Positions 8,914-16,789 are shown, numbered from the stretch's first letter. The stretch is 64,000 bases of DNA from Frankiaceae bacterium (GCA_016650445.1 JAENVS010000008.1:1-64000); one strand, 5' to 3'. Numbers and translations are program-made. Notes: a model not told the origin generated them from the sequence alone.

Positions 8914-10340
8914 CGAAGGACCCCGGTCGTGGTCCAGTCGGTCGCCGGACGAGCAGTCGGTACGTCGGTGGAACGGGTGCCGCCGGTCATGCCGACGAGA
9001 TCAGGCTCGGCCGCGAGGGCGATGGCGCCGAGCAGCGAGGCGACCGCGCGCTCGACGAGGTGCAGCTCCTCGACGATGTCGTCGGCGCCGCCGGCGCGCT
9101 CGGCAAGGCGGGCGAGTCGATCGGCCGACTCGCGCAGCACCTGCAGGGCGGGCGCGGTGGCCGCGCCGATGTCGCCGAGGTTCTTCGCGGCCTCACCGGC
9201 AGCTGCGGCCTGGTCCGACGCGGCCTGGTGCCGGACGGTGAGGTCGGCGACCGACAGCCACGACTCGGCCTGGCCGACGAGGACCTGCGCGAGCCGGATC
9301 TCGCGGCGACCGAAACCGGCGGACCCGCGCGGACGACGCGCGATCAGAACAGCGAGCGGCGCGTTGGGCTCACCGAGGACCGCAGAGCACCAGGGCCGGC
9401 CGTCCTCGTTGCCGGTCGCGACACCGCGGGCACCGAGTGCACGCAGCACCCACGGCTCGTCGAAAGCATCGGGGTCGACGCGGCGCCGCTCCGGGACACC
9501 GCTCTCGTCGCCGGCGTACCGGACTGGCCCGTCGGCGGCGAGCACGACCATCTCGACGTCCGCGCCGCCGAACAGGCGCGCGGCGGCGGTGACGACGACC
9601 TGCGCCGACACGTCGGTGGATCGGCCGGTCGCCTGCTCCTGACCGCGGGCGAGCTCGGCGAAGAGCCGAGCTTCCGCCGTACGACGGGTCTGCTGGTCGT
9701 ACGACGACCAGAGCAGGGCGAGCGGCACGAGGAGACCGAGCAGGCCGAGTGGCGCGGTCGTGGCGAGGAACGCGGCCAGCAGGCCGATCGAGGAGTTGCC
9801 GGCGGTGTGCACCGCTGACAGCGGCGCGCTCGACGCGAGCAGCGGGATGAGCTTGCGGCGGCTGGTCAGCGAGACCGCGACACCGACGAGGGTGTGGTTG
9901 ACGGTGAAGAAGACCGCCATGCCGGCGATGGCGCCGAGGATGTCGCCGCCGAGCAGCGAGGCGACGTACGAGCCGCCGGCCGTGGCGAGCGCGAACTGCG
10001 CGACGTTGAACTCCAGCTTGAGCCGGGGCTGGTGACGCACGGACTGCGCGATGGCAACGCCGGCGAGCACGGCGGCCACGGACCAGGCACCGGTCGACGC
10101 GACCCAGGCCGCGCCGAGCGCGCCCTCGGTGAGGGAGAAAGTCCACCGCTGCCGGCCGAACTGCAGGTGGACGACCGCGACTTCCGAGATCGCGACGACC
10201 GCGGCCAGCAGCAGCGGCGCCCACCACGGGACCGCACCCCAGCCGCCGAGGGCGCACAGCGCGGCCGCGACCGCCAGGCTGATGCCCGCGACGATGCGGA
10301 CGCGGCGCGCCGGGCTCGCCCAGCGGCGGGTGCGGGTCAT
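8910..10340 (-). CDS. polytopic membrane sensor with cytoplasmic GAF-like domain
   Basis: A 476-residue protein with about seven or eight transmembrane helices in residues 15-235, then a GAF-like region (about 255-385: VVVTAAARLFGGADVEMVVLA and PWCSAVLGEPNAPLAVLIA) and an alpha-helical tail. It has no HATPase or output domain, so it is likely a signal-input or accessory subunit for the kinase downstream. The ATG at 10340 is chosen because it overlaps the protease stop as ATGA; codons further upstream only read through the antisense of the protease repeats. Gene order protease, this sensor, kinase, with 4-base overlaps at both joints, indicates co-translation and a joint function. Confidence 0.85.
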   Translation of the reverse strand: MTRTRRWASPARRVRIVAGISLAVAAALCALGGWGAVPWWAPLLLAAVVAISEVAVVHLQFGRQRWTFSLTEGALGAAWVASTGAWSVAAVLAGVAIAQSVRHQPRLKLEFNVAQFALATAGGSYVASLLGGDILGAIAGMAVFFTVNHTLVGVAVSLTSRRKLIPLLASSAPLSAVHTAGNSSIGLLAAFLATTAPLGLLGLLVPLALLWSSYDQQTRRTAEARLFAELARGQEQATGRSTDVSAQVVVTAAARLFGGADVEMVVLAADGPVRYAGDESGVPERRRVDPDAFDEPWVLRALGARGVATGNEDGRPWCSAVLGEPNAPLAVLIARRPRGSAGFGRREIRLAQVLVGQAESWLSVADLTVRHQAASDQAAAAGEAAKNLGDIGAATAPALQVLRESADRLARLAERAGGADDIVEELHLVERAVASLLGAIALAAEPDLVGMTGGTRSTDVPTARPATDWTTTGVLR

Positions 10341-11740
10341 GAGGCCGGCCAACCGGCTGCGCTCCACGAGGAGGCGGACCAGGACGACGCGGACCACGAC
10401 GAGGCCGACCACGACGAGGCCGACCACGACGAGGCGGACCAGGACGAGGCGTCGAAGGAGCCCTCACCCGTCAGGTCGCCGCCGCCATGCAGCCCGGAGC
10501 CGTCCGGCCCGGACACGAGCTTGTCCGTCGGGTCGAGCAGTCCCTGGCCGTCGCGGGAGCCGGGCAGGTCGCGCGCCGCCGTACGAAGAGACGCCTTGAC
10601 CTGGGCCGGCGTCGCGTCGCGATGTGCCTGAAGAAAGAGAGCGGCCGCACCGCTGACGATCGCGGTGGCCTGACTGGTGCCGGTGCCCCGCCACAGCGCG
10701 CCGACGGCGTGCGCCTGCGGGTTCTCCCGTGCCACGGCCGAGTCGGCGGGTACGACGCCGAGGACGCTCACGCCGTTCGCGACGAGGTCGGGCTTCTGGA
10801 CTCCGGCGACGACGGCGCTTCCGCTGAACGACGCGACCTCGGGCTTGTTCACCTTGAGGTCGGCCGCGCCGACGGTCAGCGCCCGCGGGTCGAAGCCGGG
10901 GTCGCCGACCTCGCCCGCCGTGTTGCCCGCCGAGACGACGGGGACGACGCCCGCGTCGGCGACGCGCTCGACCGCGGCGTTGAGCGGGTCGCCGCCGTAC
11001 CCGTCGCCGGGACGGGAGTGGCTGAAGGACACGTTGGCGACGTCGATCGTCGCGGCGTGCTGCGCGACCCAGTCGAGGCCCGCGACGACGGCGGACAGCG
11101 AGGTGTCACCCGCGGCGTCCGCCACCTTGACGACGACGACCGTCGCGGCCGGTGCGACGCCCACGGCCGCGTTGCCGCTGCCGTCGACGGGTCCGCCCGC
11201 GACCAGGCTGGCCATGAAGGTGCCGTGCCCGTGCATGTCGGCGAACTCGCCAGCCGTGACGGCCGCGCCGCCGTGCGAGACCGGCGACGTGTCGACGCCG
11301 TCGACCAGCCGGCCGGAGCCGCGGCTCAGGGCCTGCGTGTCGCTGACGCCCGTGTCGACGACAGCCACGGTCACGCCGCGTCCGGCGCCCTTCTTGCCGG
11401 CGGAGCCGCCGAGACCCTCGGTGGCGGGGACACCGTCGCCCGTGCCGCCGGCCTTCCCGGACAGGAGCACCCGGTCGTCCGGGAAGACGCCGAGCACCCC
11501 GGGCGCCGCAGCCAGCTTCGCCAGCGCCGACGTCGTGCCTCGGACCACCGCCTCGCGGATCGCCGACAGCTCGGCCACCACGGAGACACCCGGCACGTGG
11601 ACGGCTACGCCGTCGTACGCGACGACGGCCTGGACGACCGGCCCACCCGGCGCCAGGGCCGTCAGCACCGTCGCGCCGAGCAGCGCCAGCAGCGTCAAAG
11701 ACGCGCCGGAGCGGCGGGCGGCGACGGGCAGAACGGACAA
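10337..11740 (-). CDS. secreted S8 (subtilisin-like) serine protease with ASSWS repeats
   Basis: A subtilase of about 467 residues with a signal peptide (LPVAARRSGASLTLLALLGA). Counting from the TTG at 11740 the catalytic residues are Asp129 (VAVVDTGVSD), His172 (HGHGTFMASLVAG), oxyanion Asn272 (VSAGNT) and Ser356 (GTGTSQATAIVSG), all intact. A prodomain-like stretch precedes Asp129. The C terminus ends in six ASSWS pentapeptides. The TTG is preferred because GGGAG lies 6 bases upstream and the signal peptide then starts correctly; ATGs at 11794 and 11836 are alternatives with weak ribosome sites. It is the first gene of an operon with a membrane sensor and a histidine kinase, an unusual setting that suggests its activity feeds, or is controlled by, that signalling pair. 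Confidence 0.9.
   Translation of the reverse strand: MSVLPVAARRSGASLTLLALLGATVLTALAPGGPVVQAVVAYDGVAVHVPGVSVVAELSAIREAVVRGTTSALAKLAAAPGVLGVFPDDRVLLSGKAGGTGDGVPATEGLGGSAGKKGAGRGVTVAVVDTGVSDTQALSRGSGRLVDGVDTSPVSHGGAAVTAGEFADMHGHGTFMASLVAGGPVDGSGNAAVGVAPAATVVVVKVADAAGDTSLSAVVAGLDWVAQHAATIDVANVSFSHSRPGDGYGGDPLNAAVERVADAGVVPVVSAGNTAGEVGDPGFDPRALTVGAADLKVNKPEVASFSGSAVVAGVQKPDLVANGVSVLGVVPADSAVARENPQAHAVGALWRGTGTSQATAIVSGAAALFLQAHRDATPAQVKASLRTAARDLPGSRDGQGLLDPTDKLVSGPDGSGLHGGGDLTGEGSFDASSWSASSWSASSWSASSWSASSWSASSWSAAGWPAS
10358..10447 (+). repeat. six tandem 15-bp units encoding ASSWS repeats
   Basis: Six consecutive 15-bp units (for example GGCGGACCAGGACGA at 10373-10387) encode the pentapeptide ASSWS on the minus strand. 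Units differ only at a few, mostly synonymous, positions. Tandem coding repeats of this kind change copy number by slippage. Confidence 0.85.
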
Positions 11741-11980
11741 AGATGACTCCCGGGCAGGGACAAGACGGTGATCTCTTGCTCCCCACGTCGGCATCCGGAC
11801 GCCCCGACTCCAGCGTTCGCGCGGCTTGTCCCCCATTCGGCCTACTGCACCTGCCCGGCGCACGCTGAGCCGGTCGGGTGAACGAATCGGACTCCGGCAC
11901 TACAGGACGTTGCCCGGACGACCGACACAGTCTGTGAGCGACGCGCCCACGGTGCGTCACCAGACGACACGGAGGACGCG

Positions 11981-12679
11981 GTGGCAGCCGGTCTCGACAG
12001 CGCGATCGACAGCATCCCGGCCCAGGGCACGGCAGCTGACGACGCACCTGGCTTCACAGCAATGGTGGTCGACGACCACCCGCTCGTACGCGAGTCGATG
12101 GTCGCCCGCCTCAAGATGATGGGTGCCCGCGAGGTCGTCGAGGCTGCCACCATCGGCGAGGCCCGCGCCCGCGCCAACCTGTCCGGTCCCCGCGAGCTGT
12201 GCGTCCTCGACCTCGGCCTGCCCGACGGCTCCGGCCTCGACCTGCTCGCCGACCTGCGCTCCGCCGGTTGGCAGCGCCTCGTCGTGCTCTCCGCCGCCGA
12301 CGACCCGTACTCCGTCCGCGCCGCGTTCGTGGCCGGCGCCCAGGGCTACCTGCTCAAGTCCGCCTCGCCGCTCGTCGTCGCCGACGGCGTGCGCCGGGTG
12401 CTCGACGGCGGTGTGTACGCCGACCCGTCGGTGGCCTCGCTGCTCGCCGCCGGCCTGCGCGGTGGCCCGGTCGACACCGGTGTCTCGGAGCTGTCCGGCC
12501 GCGAGATCGAGGTCCTGCGACTCGTCGCCGACGGCCAGTCGAACAAGCAGATCGGCGACGTCCTCGGCCTCTCGGCCCTGACCGTCAAGAGCCACCTGGC
12601 CCGGATCGCCCGCAAGCTCGGCACCGGTGACCGCGCCGAGATGGTCGCGCTCGCCATGCGCGCCGGCGTCATCCGCTAA
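11981..12679 (+). CDS. NarL/FixJ-type response regulator
   Basis: A 232-residue DNA-binding regulator. The receiver domain carries the acidic pair Asp31-Asp32 (VVDDHPLVRES), phospho-acceptor Asp77 (CVLDLGLPDGSG) and the conserved lysine in YLLKSAS. The C terminus is a LuxR-type helix-turn-helix (SELSGREIEVLRLVADG, then LTVKSHLARIARKLG). The GTG at 11981 is chosen because GGAGG begins at 11971, a good spacing; about 25 residues precede the receiver. It is divergent from the protease/sensor/kinase operon and so is the likely phosphorylation target of that kinase and a likely regulator of the intervening promoter region (11741-11980). Confidence 0.92.
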   Translation: MAAGLDSAIDSIPAQGTAADDAPGFTAMVVDDHPLVRESMVARLKMMGAREVVEAATIGEARARANLSGPRELCVLDLGLPDGSGLDLLADLRSAGWQRLVVLSAADDPYSVRAAFVAGAQGYLLKSASPLVVADGVRRVLDGGVYADPSVASLLAAGLRGGPVDTGVSELSGREIEVLRLVADGQSNKQIGDVLGLSALTVKSHLARIARKLGTGDRAEMVALAMRAGVIR

Positions 12680-12693
12680 ACCCCCTTCTCAGC

Positions 12694-12746
12694 GTCAGAA
12701 GACGCGTGCGGGGGCGCATGCGGGTGCGCCGCGTGCCGCTTCTGAC
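12694..12746 (+). terminator. long hairpin after the response regulator gene
   Basis: GTCAGAAG (12694-12701) pairs with CTTCTGAC (12739-12746), and inside it GGCGCA (12713-12718) pairs with TGCGCC (12725-12730). The structure lies between the regulator stop and the RNase D promoter. There is no T-tract, as is common in high-GC actinobacteria. Confidence 0.55.
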
Positions 12747-12766
12747 ACCTTGAGCGGGTTGCGCCG

Positions 12767-12772
12767 TACGCT
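12767..12772 (+). promoter_or_regulatory. probable -10 element, leaderless promoter of RNase D gene
   Basis: TACGCT ends 6 bases before the GTG at 12779, with no ribosome binding site between. Confidence 0.5.
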
Positions 12773-12778
12773 CCCTGC

Positions 12779-14104
12779 GTGACATCGACCCTGCCGGGTC
12801 ACGAGGAGGGCGTGGCCGGCGACCCCGCCAACGCTGGGGAGACGGCGCCCGGGGCTGGTCCCCAGGCTGGTCCCCCGCCCGAGCTCCTGCTCTCGCCGCG
12901 CGAGGGCGTCCCACCGGTCACCGAGGACGCCGAGCACCTCGCGGCGGTGATCGAGCGGTTCGCCGCCGGCACCGGGCCGATCGCCATCGACGCCGAGCGG
13001 GCGTCCGGCTACCGCTACTCCCAGCGCGCCTACCTCGTCCAGCTGCGCCGCGAGGGGTCCGGCACCGCGCTCATCGACCCCATCTGCTGCCCCGACCTGT
13101 CGGCCCTGTCCGCGGCGCTGCAGGACGACGAGTGGATCCTGCACGCCGCCTCGCAGGACCTCGCCTGCCTGACCGAGATCGGGATGGTGCCGCCACGGAT
13201 CTTCGACACCGAACTGGCCGGCCGGCTGGCCGGGTTCGAGCGGGTCGGCCTCGGCGCGATGCTCGAGAACATCCTCGGGATCCGCCTGGAGAAGGGGCAC
13301 TCCGCGGCCGACTGGTCGACCCGGCCGCTGCCGGACTCCTGGCTCGCCTACGCCGCCCTCGACGTCGAGGTGCTCATCGAGCTGCGCGACAAGATCGAGG
13401 CCGAGCTCAGGGCCCAGGGCAAGCTCGACTGGGCGCACGAGGAGTTCGAGACCGTGCTGCGGGCGCCCGCTGCGCCGCCCCGTACCGACCCCTGGCGCCG
13501 CACGTCGGGCATCCACCGGCTGCGCACCCGTCGTCAGCTCGCCGGCGTACGCGCCCTCTGGGAGGCCCGCGACGCCATGGCCCGCCGGCGCGACACCGCG
13601 CCCGGCCGGATCCTGCCGGACGCCGCGATCATCGCCGCCGTCACCGCCGCCCCGACGTCACCGGCCGAGCTGCTCGAGCTGCCCGTCTTCGGCGGGCGCG
13701 CCACCCGGCGGCACGTCGACACGTGGTTCGGCGCGCTGACCGCCGCCGCCCGCCTCCCCGAGGACGAGCTCCCCCTGCCGCTCCCCTCCGGCGACGGCCC
13801 GCCCCCCGCCAACCGCTGGGCCGAGCGCGACCCGGTCGCCGCCCGGCGGCTCAGCCGGGTCCGCACCGCCGTGACCGCGCTGGCCGAGCAGCACACCATG
13901 CCGGCGGAGAACCTCGTCCAACCCGAGGCAGTACGCCGGCTGGCGTGGCAGCCACCCGCCGATCCGACGCCGGCCACCGTCAGCGCCGCGCTCTCGGCCT
14001 CGGGCGCACGGGCCTGGCAGGTCGCCCTCGTGGCCGGCCCGATCGCGGCGGCCCTCCCCGACCCGCCCGAGCCCGAGCCCGAGCCCGCCGCCGCCGCCGA
14101 GTGA
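12779..14104 (+). CDS. HRDC-domain ribonuclease D-like 3'-5' exonuclease
   Basis: A 441-residue protein with a DEDD-type exonuclease domain in about residues 40-220: Exo I PIAIDAERASGYRYSQRAYLVQL, Exo II WILHAASQDLACL, and Exo III ADWSTRPLPDSWLAYAALDVEVL with the catalytic tyrosine and aspartate. An HRDC nucleic-acid-binding domain follows (about 245-330: LRTRRQLAGVRALWEARDAMARRRD). The family trims RNA 3' ends. The C-terminal 100 residues are proline/alanine-rich. Like M. tuberculosis Rv2681 it belongs with DUF3000 and dxs. Start at the GTG with a leaderless-type promoter; the last bases overlap the next gene as GTGA, implying co-translation. Confidence 0.92.
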   Translation: MTSTLPGHEEGVAGDPANAGETAPGAGPQAGPPPELLLSPREGVPPVTEDAEHLAAVIERFAAGTGPIAIDAERASGYRYSQRAYLVQLRREGSGTALIDPICCPDLSALSAALQDDEWILHAASQDLACLTEIGMVPPRIFDTELAGRLAGFERVGLGAMLENILGIRLEKGHSAADWSTRPLPDSWLAYAALDVEVLIELRDKIEAELRAQGKLDWAHEEFETVLRAPAAPPRTDPWRRTSGIHRLRTRRQLAGVRALWEARDAMARRRDTAPGRILPDAAIIAAVTAAPTSPAELLELPVFGGRATRRHVDTWFGALTAAARLPEDELPLPLPSGDGPPPANRWAERDPVAARRLSRVRTAVTALAEQHTMPAENLVQPEAVRRLAWQPPADPTPATVSAALSASGARAWQVALVAGPIAAALPDPPEPEPEPAAAAE

Positions 14105-14622
14105 GGCTGGTCGGCGAGCGCGTCACCCTGCTCCCGGTGCCCCGTGCGCTCTCGGTCGCCGTCGTGTGCGGGTCCGGCCTGGCCGACGCCGTTGCCGCGC
14201 TCGGGCTCACCGCCGCCCGCGGCTGGCCGCACGCCGACACCGCCGACGCCGTGCGGCCCCTGACCGCGGCGGACGGCCCGGACCCCGCCCACGGCACCTT
14301 CCTGATCACGGTCGAGGCCGAGCTCGTCGGCGAGTGCGGCTGGATCGGCGGTCCGGACGCCGGCGGCGACGCCGAGATCGGCTACGGCCTCGCCGGGTCG
14401 GCGCGCGGACGCGGCCTCGGCACCGAAGCCGTCGGCGTACTGGCCGCCTGGGTCGAGCAGCAGCCGGGGGTCCGCCGGGTCACCGCCGACGCGCTCATCG
14501 GCAACGAGCCGTCGCGTCGCCTCCTGGAGCGACTGGGCTTCCGCGCGGAGGGCGGCGCGCCGCCGTACGTCACCTACGTACGTGATGCACCCCACGTCGA
14601 CAGCACCGCTAGGTCAGGTTAG
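14101..14622 (+). CDS. GNAT-family N-acetyltransferase
   Basis: A 173-residue acetyltransferase of the RimJ/RimL-like type. Acetyl-CoA binding motif A is seen as EIGYGLAGSARGRGLGTEAVGVLAAW (the RGRGLGTEA loop binds pyrophosphate), followed by NEPSRRLLERLGFRAEG, the motif B region. An acceptor substrate (protein N terminus, amino acid or drug) cannot be inferred. The GTG start overlaps the RNase D stop by 4 bases (GTGA), so the pair is co-translated. Its stop codon lies inside the iron box that precedes efeU, which means iron-dependent repression of the next operon acts over this gene's last codons. Confidence 0.85.
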   Translation: MRLVGERVTLLPVPRALSVAVVCGSGLADAVAALGLTAARGWPHADTADAVRPLTAADGPDPAHGTFLITVEAELVGECGWIGGPDAGGDAEIGYGLAGSARGRGLGTEAVGVLAAWVEQQPGVRRVTADALIGNEPSRRLLERLGFRAEGGAPPYVTYVRDAPHVDSTARSG

Positions 14623-14632
14623 GCTGCCCTTA
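14614..14632 (+). promoter_or_regulatory. DtxR/IdeR-type iron box upstream of the iron permease
   Basis: This 19-bp site agrees with the DtxR/IdeR consensus TTAGGTTAGGCTAACCTAA at 15 of 19 positions, including an unbroken AGGTTAGGCT core and the CCT of the right arm. It lies 30-48 bases upstream of the EfeU-like start, where a bound repressor would block transcription when iron is plentiful. Confidence 0.8.
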
Positions 14633-14661
14633 GTAGCCGCGTCCGCACCTGGAGCCCCTGC

Positions 14662-15501
14662 GTGTTCCCCACCTTCCTGATCGGCCTGCGTGAGGGCCTC
14701 GAGGCCTCCCTGGTCATCGGCATCCTGGTCGCGTACCTCGTCAAGAGCGGCCACGCCGACCGGCTGCGCCAGATTTGGGCCGGTGTCGGCCTCGCGATCG
14801 GCATCAGCCTGGCTTTCGGTGCGCTGCTGCAGTTCACCAGTGCCGAGCTCAGCTTCGAGGCGCAGGAGATGTTCGGCGGCTTCGCGTCGCTGCTCGCCGT
14901 CGCGTTCGTGACCTGGATGGTCTTCTGGATGCGGCGTACCGCCCGGTTCCTCAAGACCGAGCTGCACGGCCGGATCGACACCGCCCTCACGCTGGGGCCG
15001 CTCGCCCTCGCCCTGACGGCGTTCGTCGCTGTCGGCCGGGAGGGGCTCGAGACCGCGCTGTTCCTCTGGGCCGCCGTCCAGTCCACCGAGCAGACCGCGA
15101 GCCCCATCACCGGCGCGGTGCTGGGCCTGCTCGCCGCCGTCGCTCTCGGCTGGCTGCTCTACAAGCGCGCGGTCAACCTCAACCTCAGGACCTTCTTCAC
15201 CTGGACCGGCGTGGGCCTGGTCGTCGTCGCCGCCGGCGTCTTCTCGTACGGCGTGCACGACCTGCAGGAGGCCCGCCTCCTGCCCGGGCTGAACACCCTC
15301 GCGTTCGACGTCAGCAGCACCATCCCGCCGTCGTCCTGGTACGGCACCCTGCTCAAGGGCATCGTCAACTTCTCGCCGAAGACGAGCGTGCTCGAGGCGG
15401 TCGCCTGGGTGTCGTACGTCGTCCCCGTGCTCTACCTGTTCTTCCGACCCTCCTCGGCTCCGGCGCCCGCCGCAGTCTCTCGCCAGACCGCCTCGGTCTG
15501 A
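14662..15501 (+). CDS. efeU: EfeU/FTR1-family high-affinity iron permease
   Basis: A 279-residue membrane protein with seven predicted helices. Two REGLE motifs, REGLEASL (about residues 10-17) and REGLETAL (about 129-136), are the hallmark iron-binding exchange sites of the FTR1/EfeU family, which takes up iron across the cytoplasmic membrane after oxidation. The GTG at 14662 has GGAG 7 bases upstream. The neighbour downstream encodes an EfeO-like cupredoxin lipoprotein, and an iron box sits upstream, so the pair is an iron-starvation-induced uptake operon. No EfeB peroxidase gene follows, unlike the usual efeUOB arrangement. Confidence 0.93.
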   Translation: MFPTFLIGLREGLEASLVIGILVAYLVKSGHADRLRQIWAGVGLAIGISLAFGALLQFTSAELSFEAQEMFGGFASLLAVAFVTWMVFWMRRTARFLKTELHGRIDTALTLGPLALALTAFVAVGREGLETALFLWAAVQSTEQTASPITGAVLGLLAAVALGWLLYKRAVNLNLRTFFTWTGVGLVVVAAGVFSYGVHDLQEARLLPGLNTLAFDVSSTIPPSSWYGTLLKGIVNFSPKTSVLEAVAWVSYVVPVLYLFFRPSSAPAPAAVSRQTASV

Positions 15502-15533
15502 CCCTCCCCTCCCCCGATCGGAGCTCCTCCGGC

Positions 15534-16250
15534 ATGCGCGCCTCCCTGCTGCTCACCCTCCCGCTCGTCGCTGCCCTGACCGCGTGCGGCGGCTCCGACG
15601 GCTCCACCGGCTCGAACGACGGCGGGGGCGAGATCGCGATCGCGGCCGGCGACACGACCTGCGAGGTCGCGAAGACAACGCTGGCGTCCGGCAAGCACAC
15701 CTTCGACGTGAAGAACGAGGGCAAGGACGTCACCGAGGTCTACGTCTACGGCAGATCATCTAGCGGCAGCGACGGCGACTTCGACAAGGTCATCGGCGAG
15801 GTCGAGAACATCGCGCCGCAGACCAGCCGGGAGTTCCCCGTCGAGCTGTCCGGCGGCGAGTACGAGGTCGCCTGCAAGCCAGGCCAGACCGGCGATGGCA
15901 TCCGCACCAAGCTCACCGTGACGGGCGAGGCCGCCGCAAAGGACGACGACGCGGCGTACGACCGCGAGGTCGAGGTCACGGCCAAGGAGTACGCCTTCAC
16001 GGGGCTCGAGGGCTTCACCGCGAAGGTCGGCGAGAAGATCGAGTTCAAGCTCGAGAACACAGGCACCATGCAGCACGAGCTCGAGATCCTCGGGCCGGAC
16101 GGCAAGGACGTCGGCGAGGTCGGTCCGACCGACCCCGGCAAGGACGGCGAGGTCATCCTCGAGCTGAAGACCGCCGGCACCTACACCTACCTGTGCGGCA
16201 TCGGCGACCACGCGTCGCGCGGCATGCAGGGCACGTTCACCGTTTCCTAG
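15534..16250 (+). CDS. EfeO-like double-cupredoxin lipoprotein
   Basis: A 238-residue lipoprotein: signal peptide with lipobox ALTAC (lipidated Cys18), a Ser/Gly-rich linker, then two cupredoxin-like domains. The first (about 35-130) resembles the N-terminal domain of EfeO, the periplasmic iron-binding partner of EfeU. The second (about 140-238) keeps a full type 1 copper ligand set, His in MQHELE and Cys, His and Met in LCGIGDHASRGM. The M75 peptidase-like domain normally found in EfeO is missing. Working idea: it binds iron or copper at the membrane and oxidises or delivers Fe to the permease. Start at ATG 15534, with GGAG about 9 bases upstream; a strong hairpin follows the gene. Confidence 0.85.
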   Translation: MRASLLLTLPLVAALTACGGSDGSTGSNDGGGEIAIAAGDTTCEVAKTTLASGKHTFDVKNEGKDVTEVYVYGRSSSGSDGDFDKVIGEVENIAPQTSREFPVELSGGEYEVACKPGQTGDGIRTKLTVTGEAAAKDDDAAYDREVEVTAKEYAFTGLEGFTAKVGEKIEFKLENTGTMQHELEILGPDGKDVGEVGPTDPGKDGEVILELKTAGTYTYLCGIGDHASRGMQGTFTVS

Positions 16251-16273
16251 GAGCCGTTCCAGGCAGTACGACG

Positions 16274-16304
16274 GAGGCCGCGTCCCCGTGGGGGACGCGG
16301 CCTC
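16274..16304 (+). terminator. strong rho-independent-type hairpin after the iron operon
   Basis: A perfect 14-bp stem (GAGGCCGCGTCCCC and its complement) closes a GTG loop, 24 bases after the lipoprotein stop. The following sequence also faces the end of the minus-strand small membrane gene, so it may serve both strands. Confidence 0.85.
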
Positions 16305-16403
16305 TGCCTGTCGCGCCGCCGCGCTGCCCCCTCGGCGGCGCGGAGTCGCGGTGAAGGGTGGGCGGCCGCGACCCCCCTCGGATCGCGACCACCCACCCGC
16401 TTC

Positions 16404-16688
16404 TCAGCTGCCCTCTCGGCCGGCCTGCCGTCGGGAGAGCAGCCAGTGCTCCAGCGCCACCGTCCCGCGGCGGCACTCGTCGTCGACCTGCGCGCCGACC
16501 GGGATCAGCCGGCCGAGGCCGACGGGTGGCCGGTCCTCGAGCGGCAGGTACGGCCGGCCGGATTGCGCGAGTCTGCGATCGTCGAGCATGCGTCTGAGGG
16601 CGATCAGCAGCGTCGCGACCACCATCGCCGCGACGATGATCTCGGCCGCGGCCAGCAGATCTGCCTGCATGTTCGTCGCGCCCAGCAC
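16404..16688 (-). CDS. small single-pass membrane protein (94 aa)
   Basis: A 94-residue protein with one N-terminal transmembrane helix (about residues 9-31: LLAAAEIIVAAMVVATLLIAL) and a charged cytoplasmic tail containing a proline-rich turn (RPYLPLEDRPPVGLG). No family is recognised. The case for a real gene is the GTG start preceded by an excellent ribosome site, GAGGAGGAA four bases away, and normal third-position GC. It lies between the iron operon and a two-component system, transcribed in the same direction as the latter. A 22-bp element shared with a second small gene in this window lies 80-101 bases upstream of its start. Confidence 0.6.
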   Translation of the reverse strand: MLGATNMQADLLAAAEIIVAAMVVATLLIALRRMLDDRRLAQSGRPYLPLEDRPPVGLGRLIPVGAQVDDECRRGTVALEHWLLSRRQAGREGS

Positions 16689-16767
16689 GCGATTCCTCCT
16701 CGTCGTCGGTGAGGACGAGTGTGAGCGTGCCGAGGCCCAGGCGCCGGGCTTTGGGTGAAGTCGGCCG

Positions 16768-16789
16768 GGATTAGCCCAGTCGGACTAGT
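16768..16789 (-). promoter_or_regulatory. 22-bp element shared with the 63.0 kb array
   Basis: Read on the minus strand, this 22-bp site begins ACTAGTCC, has four variable bases and then GGGCTA. The unit at 63082-63103 has the same layout, matching at 15 of the first 18 positions and in the same orientation to its downstream gene. It overlaps the stop codon of the kinase gene and lies upstream of the small membrane protein gene. Confidence 0.5.

Noticed and set aside
10341-10427. VVGLVVV-type hydrophobic extension in front of the membrane sensor
   Set aside because: It is the shifted reading of the 15-bp ASSWS repeats of the protease and not a true helix.
10358-10447. Possible CRISPR-like short repeats
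   Set aside because: No spacers; the 15-bp units are contiguous and encode ASSWS.
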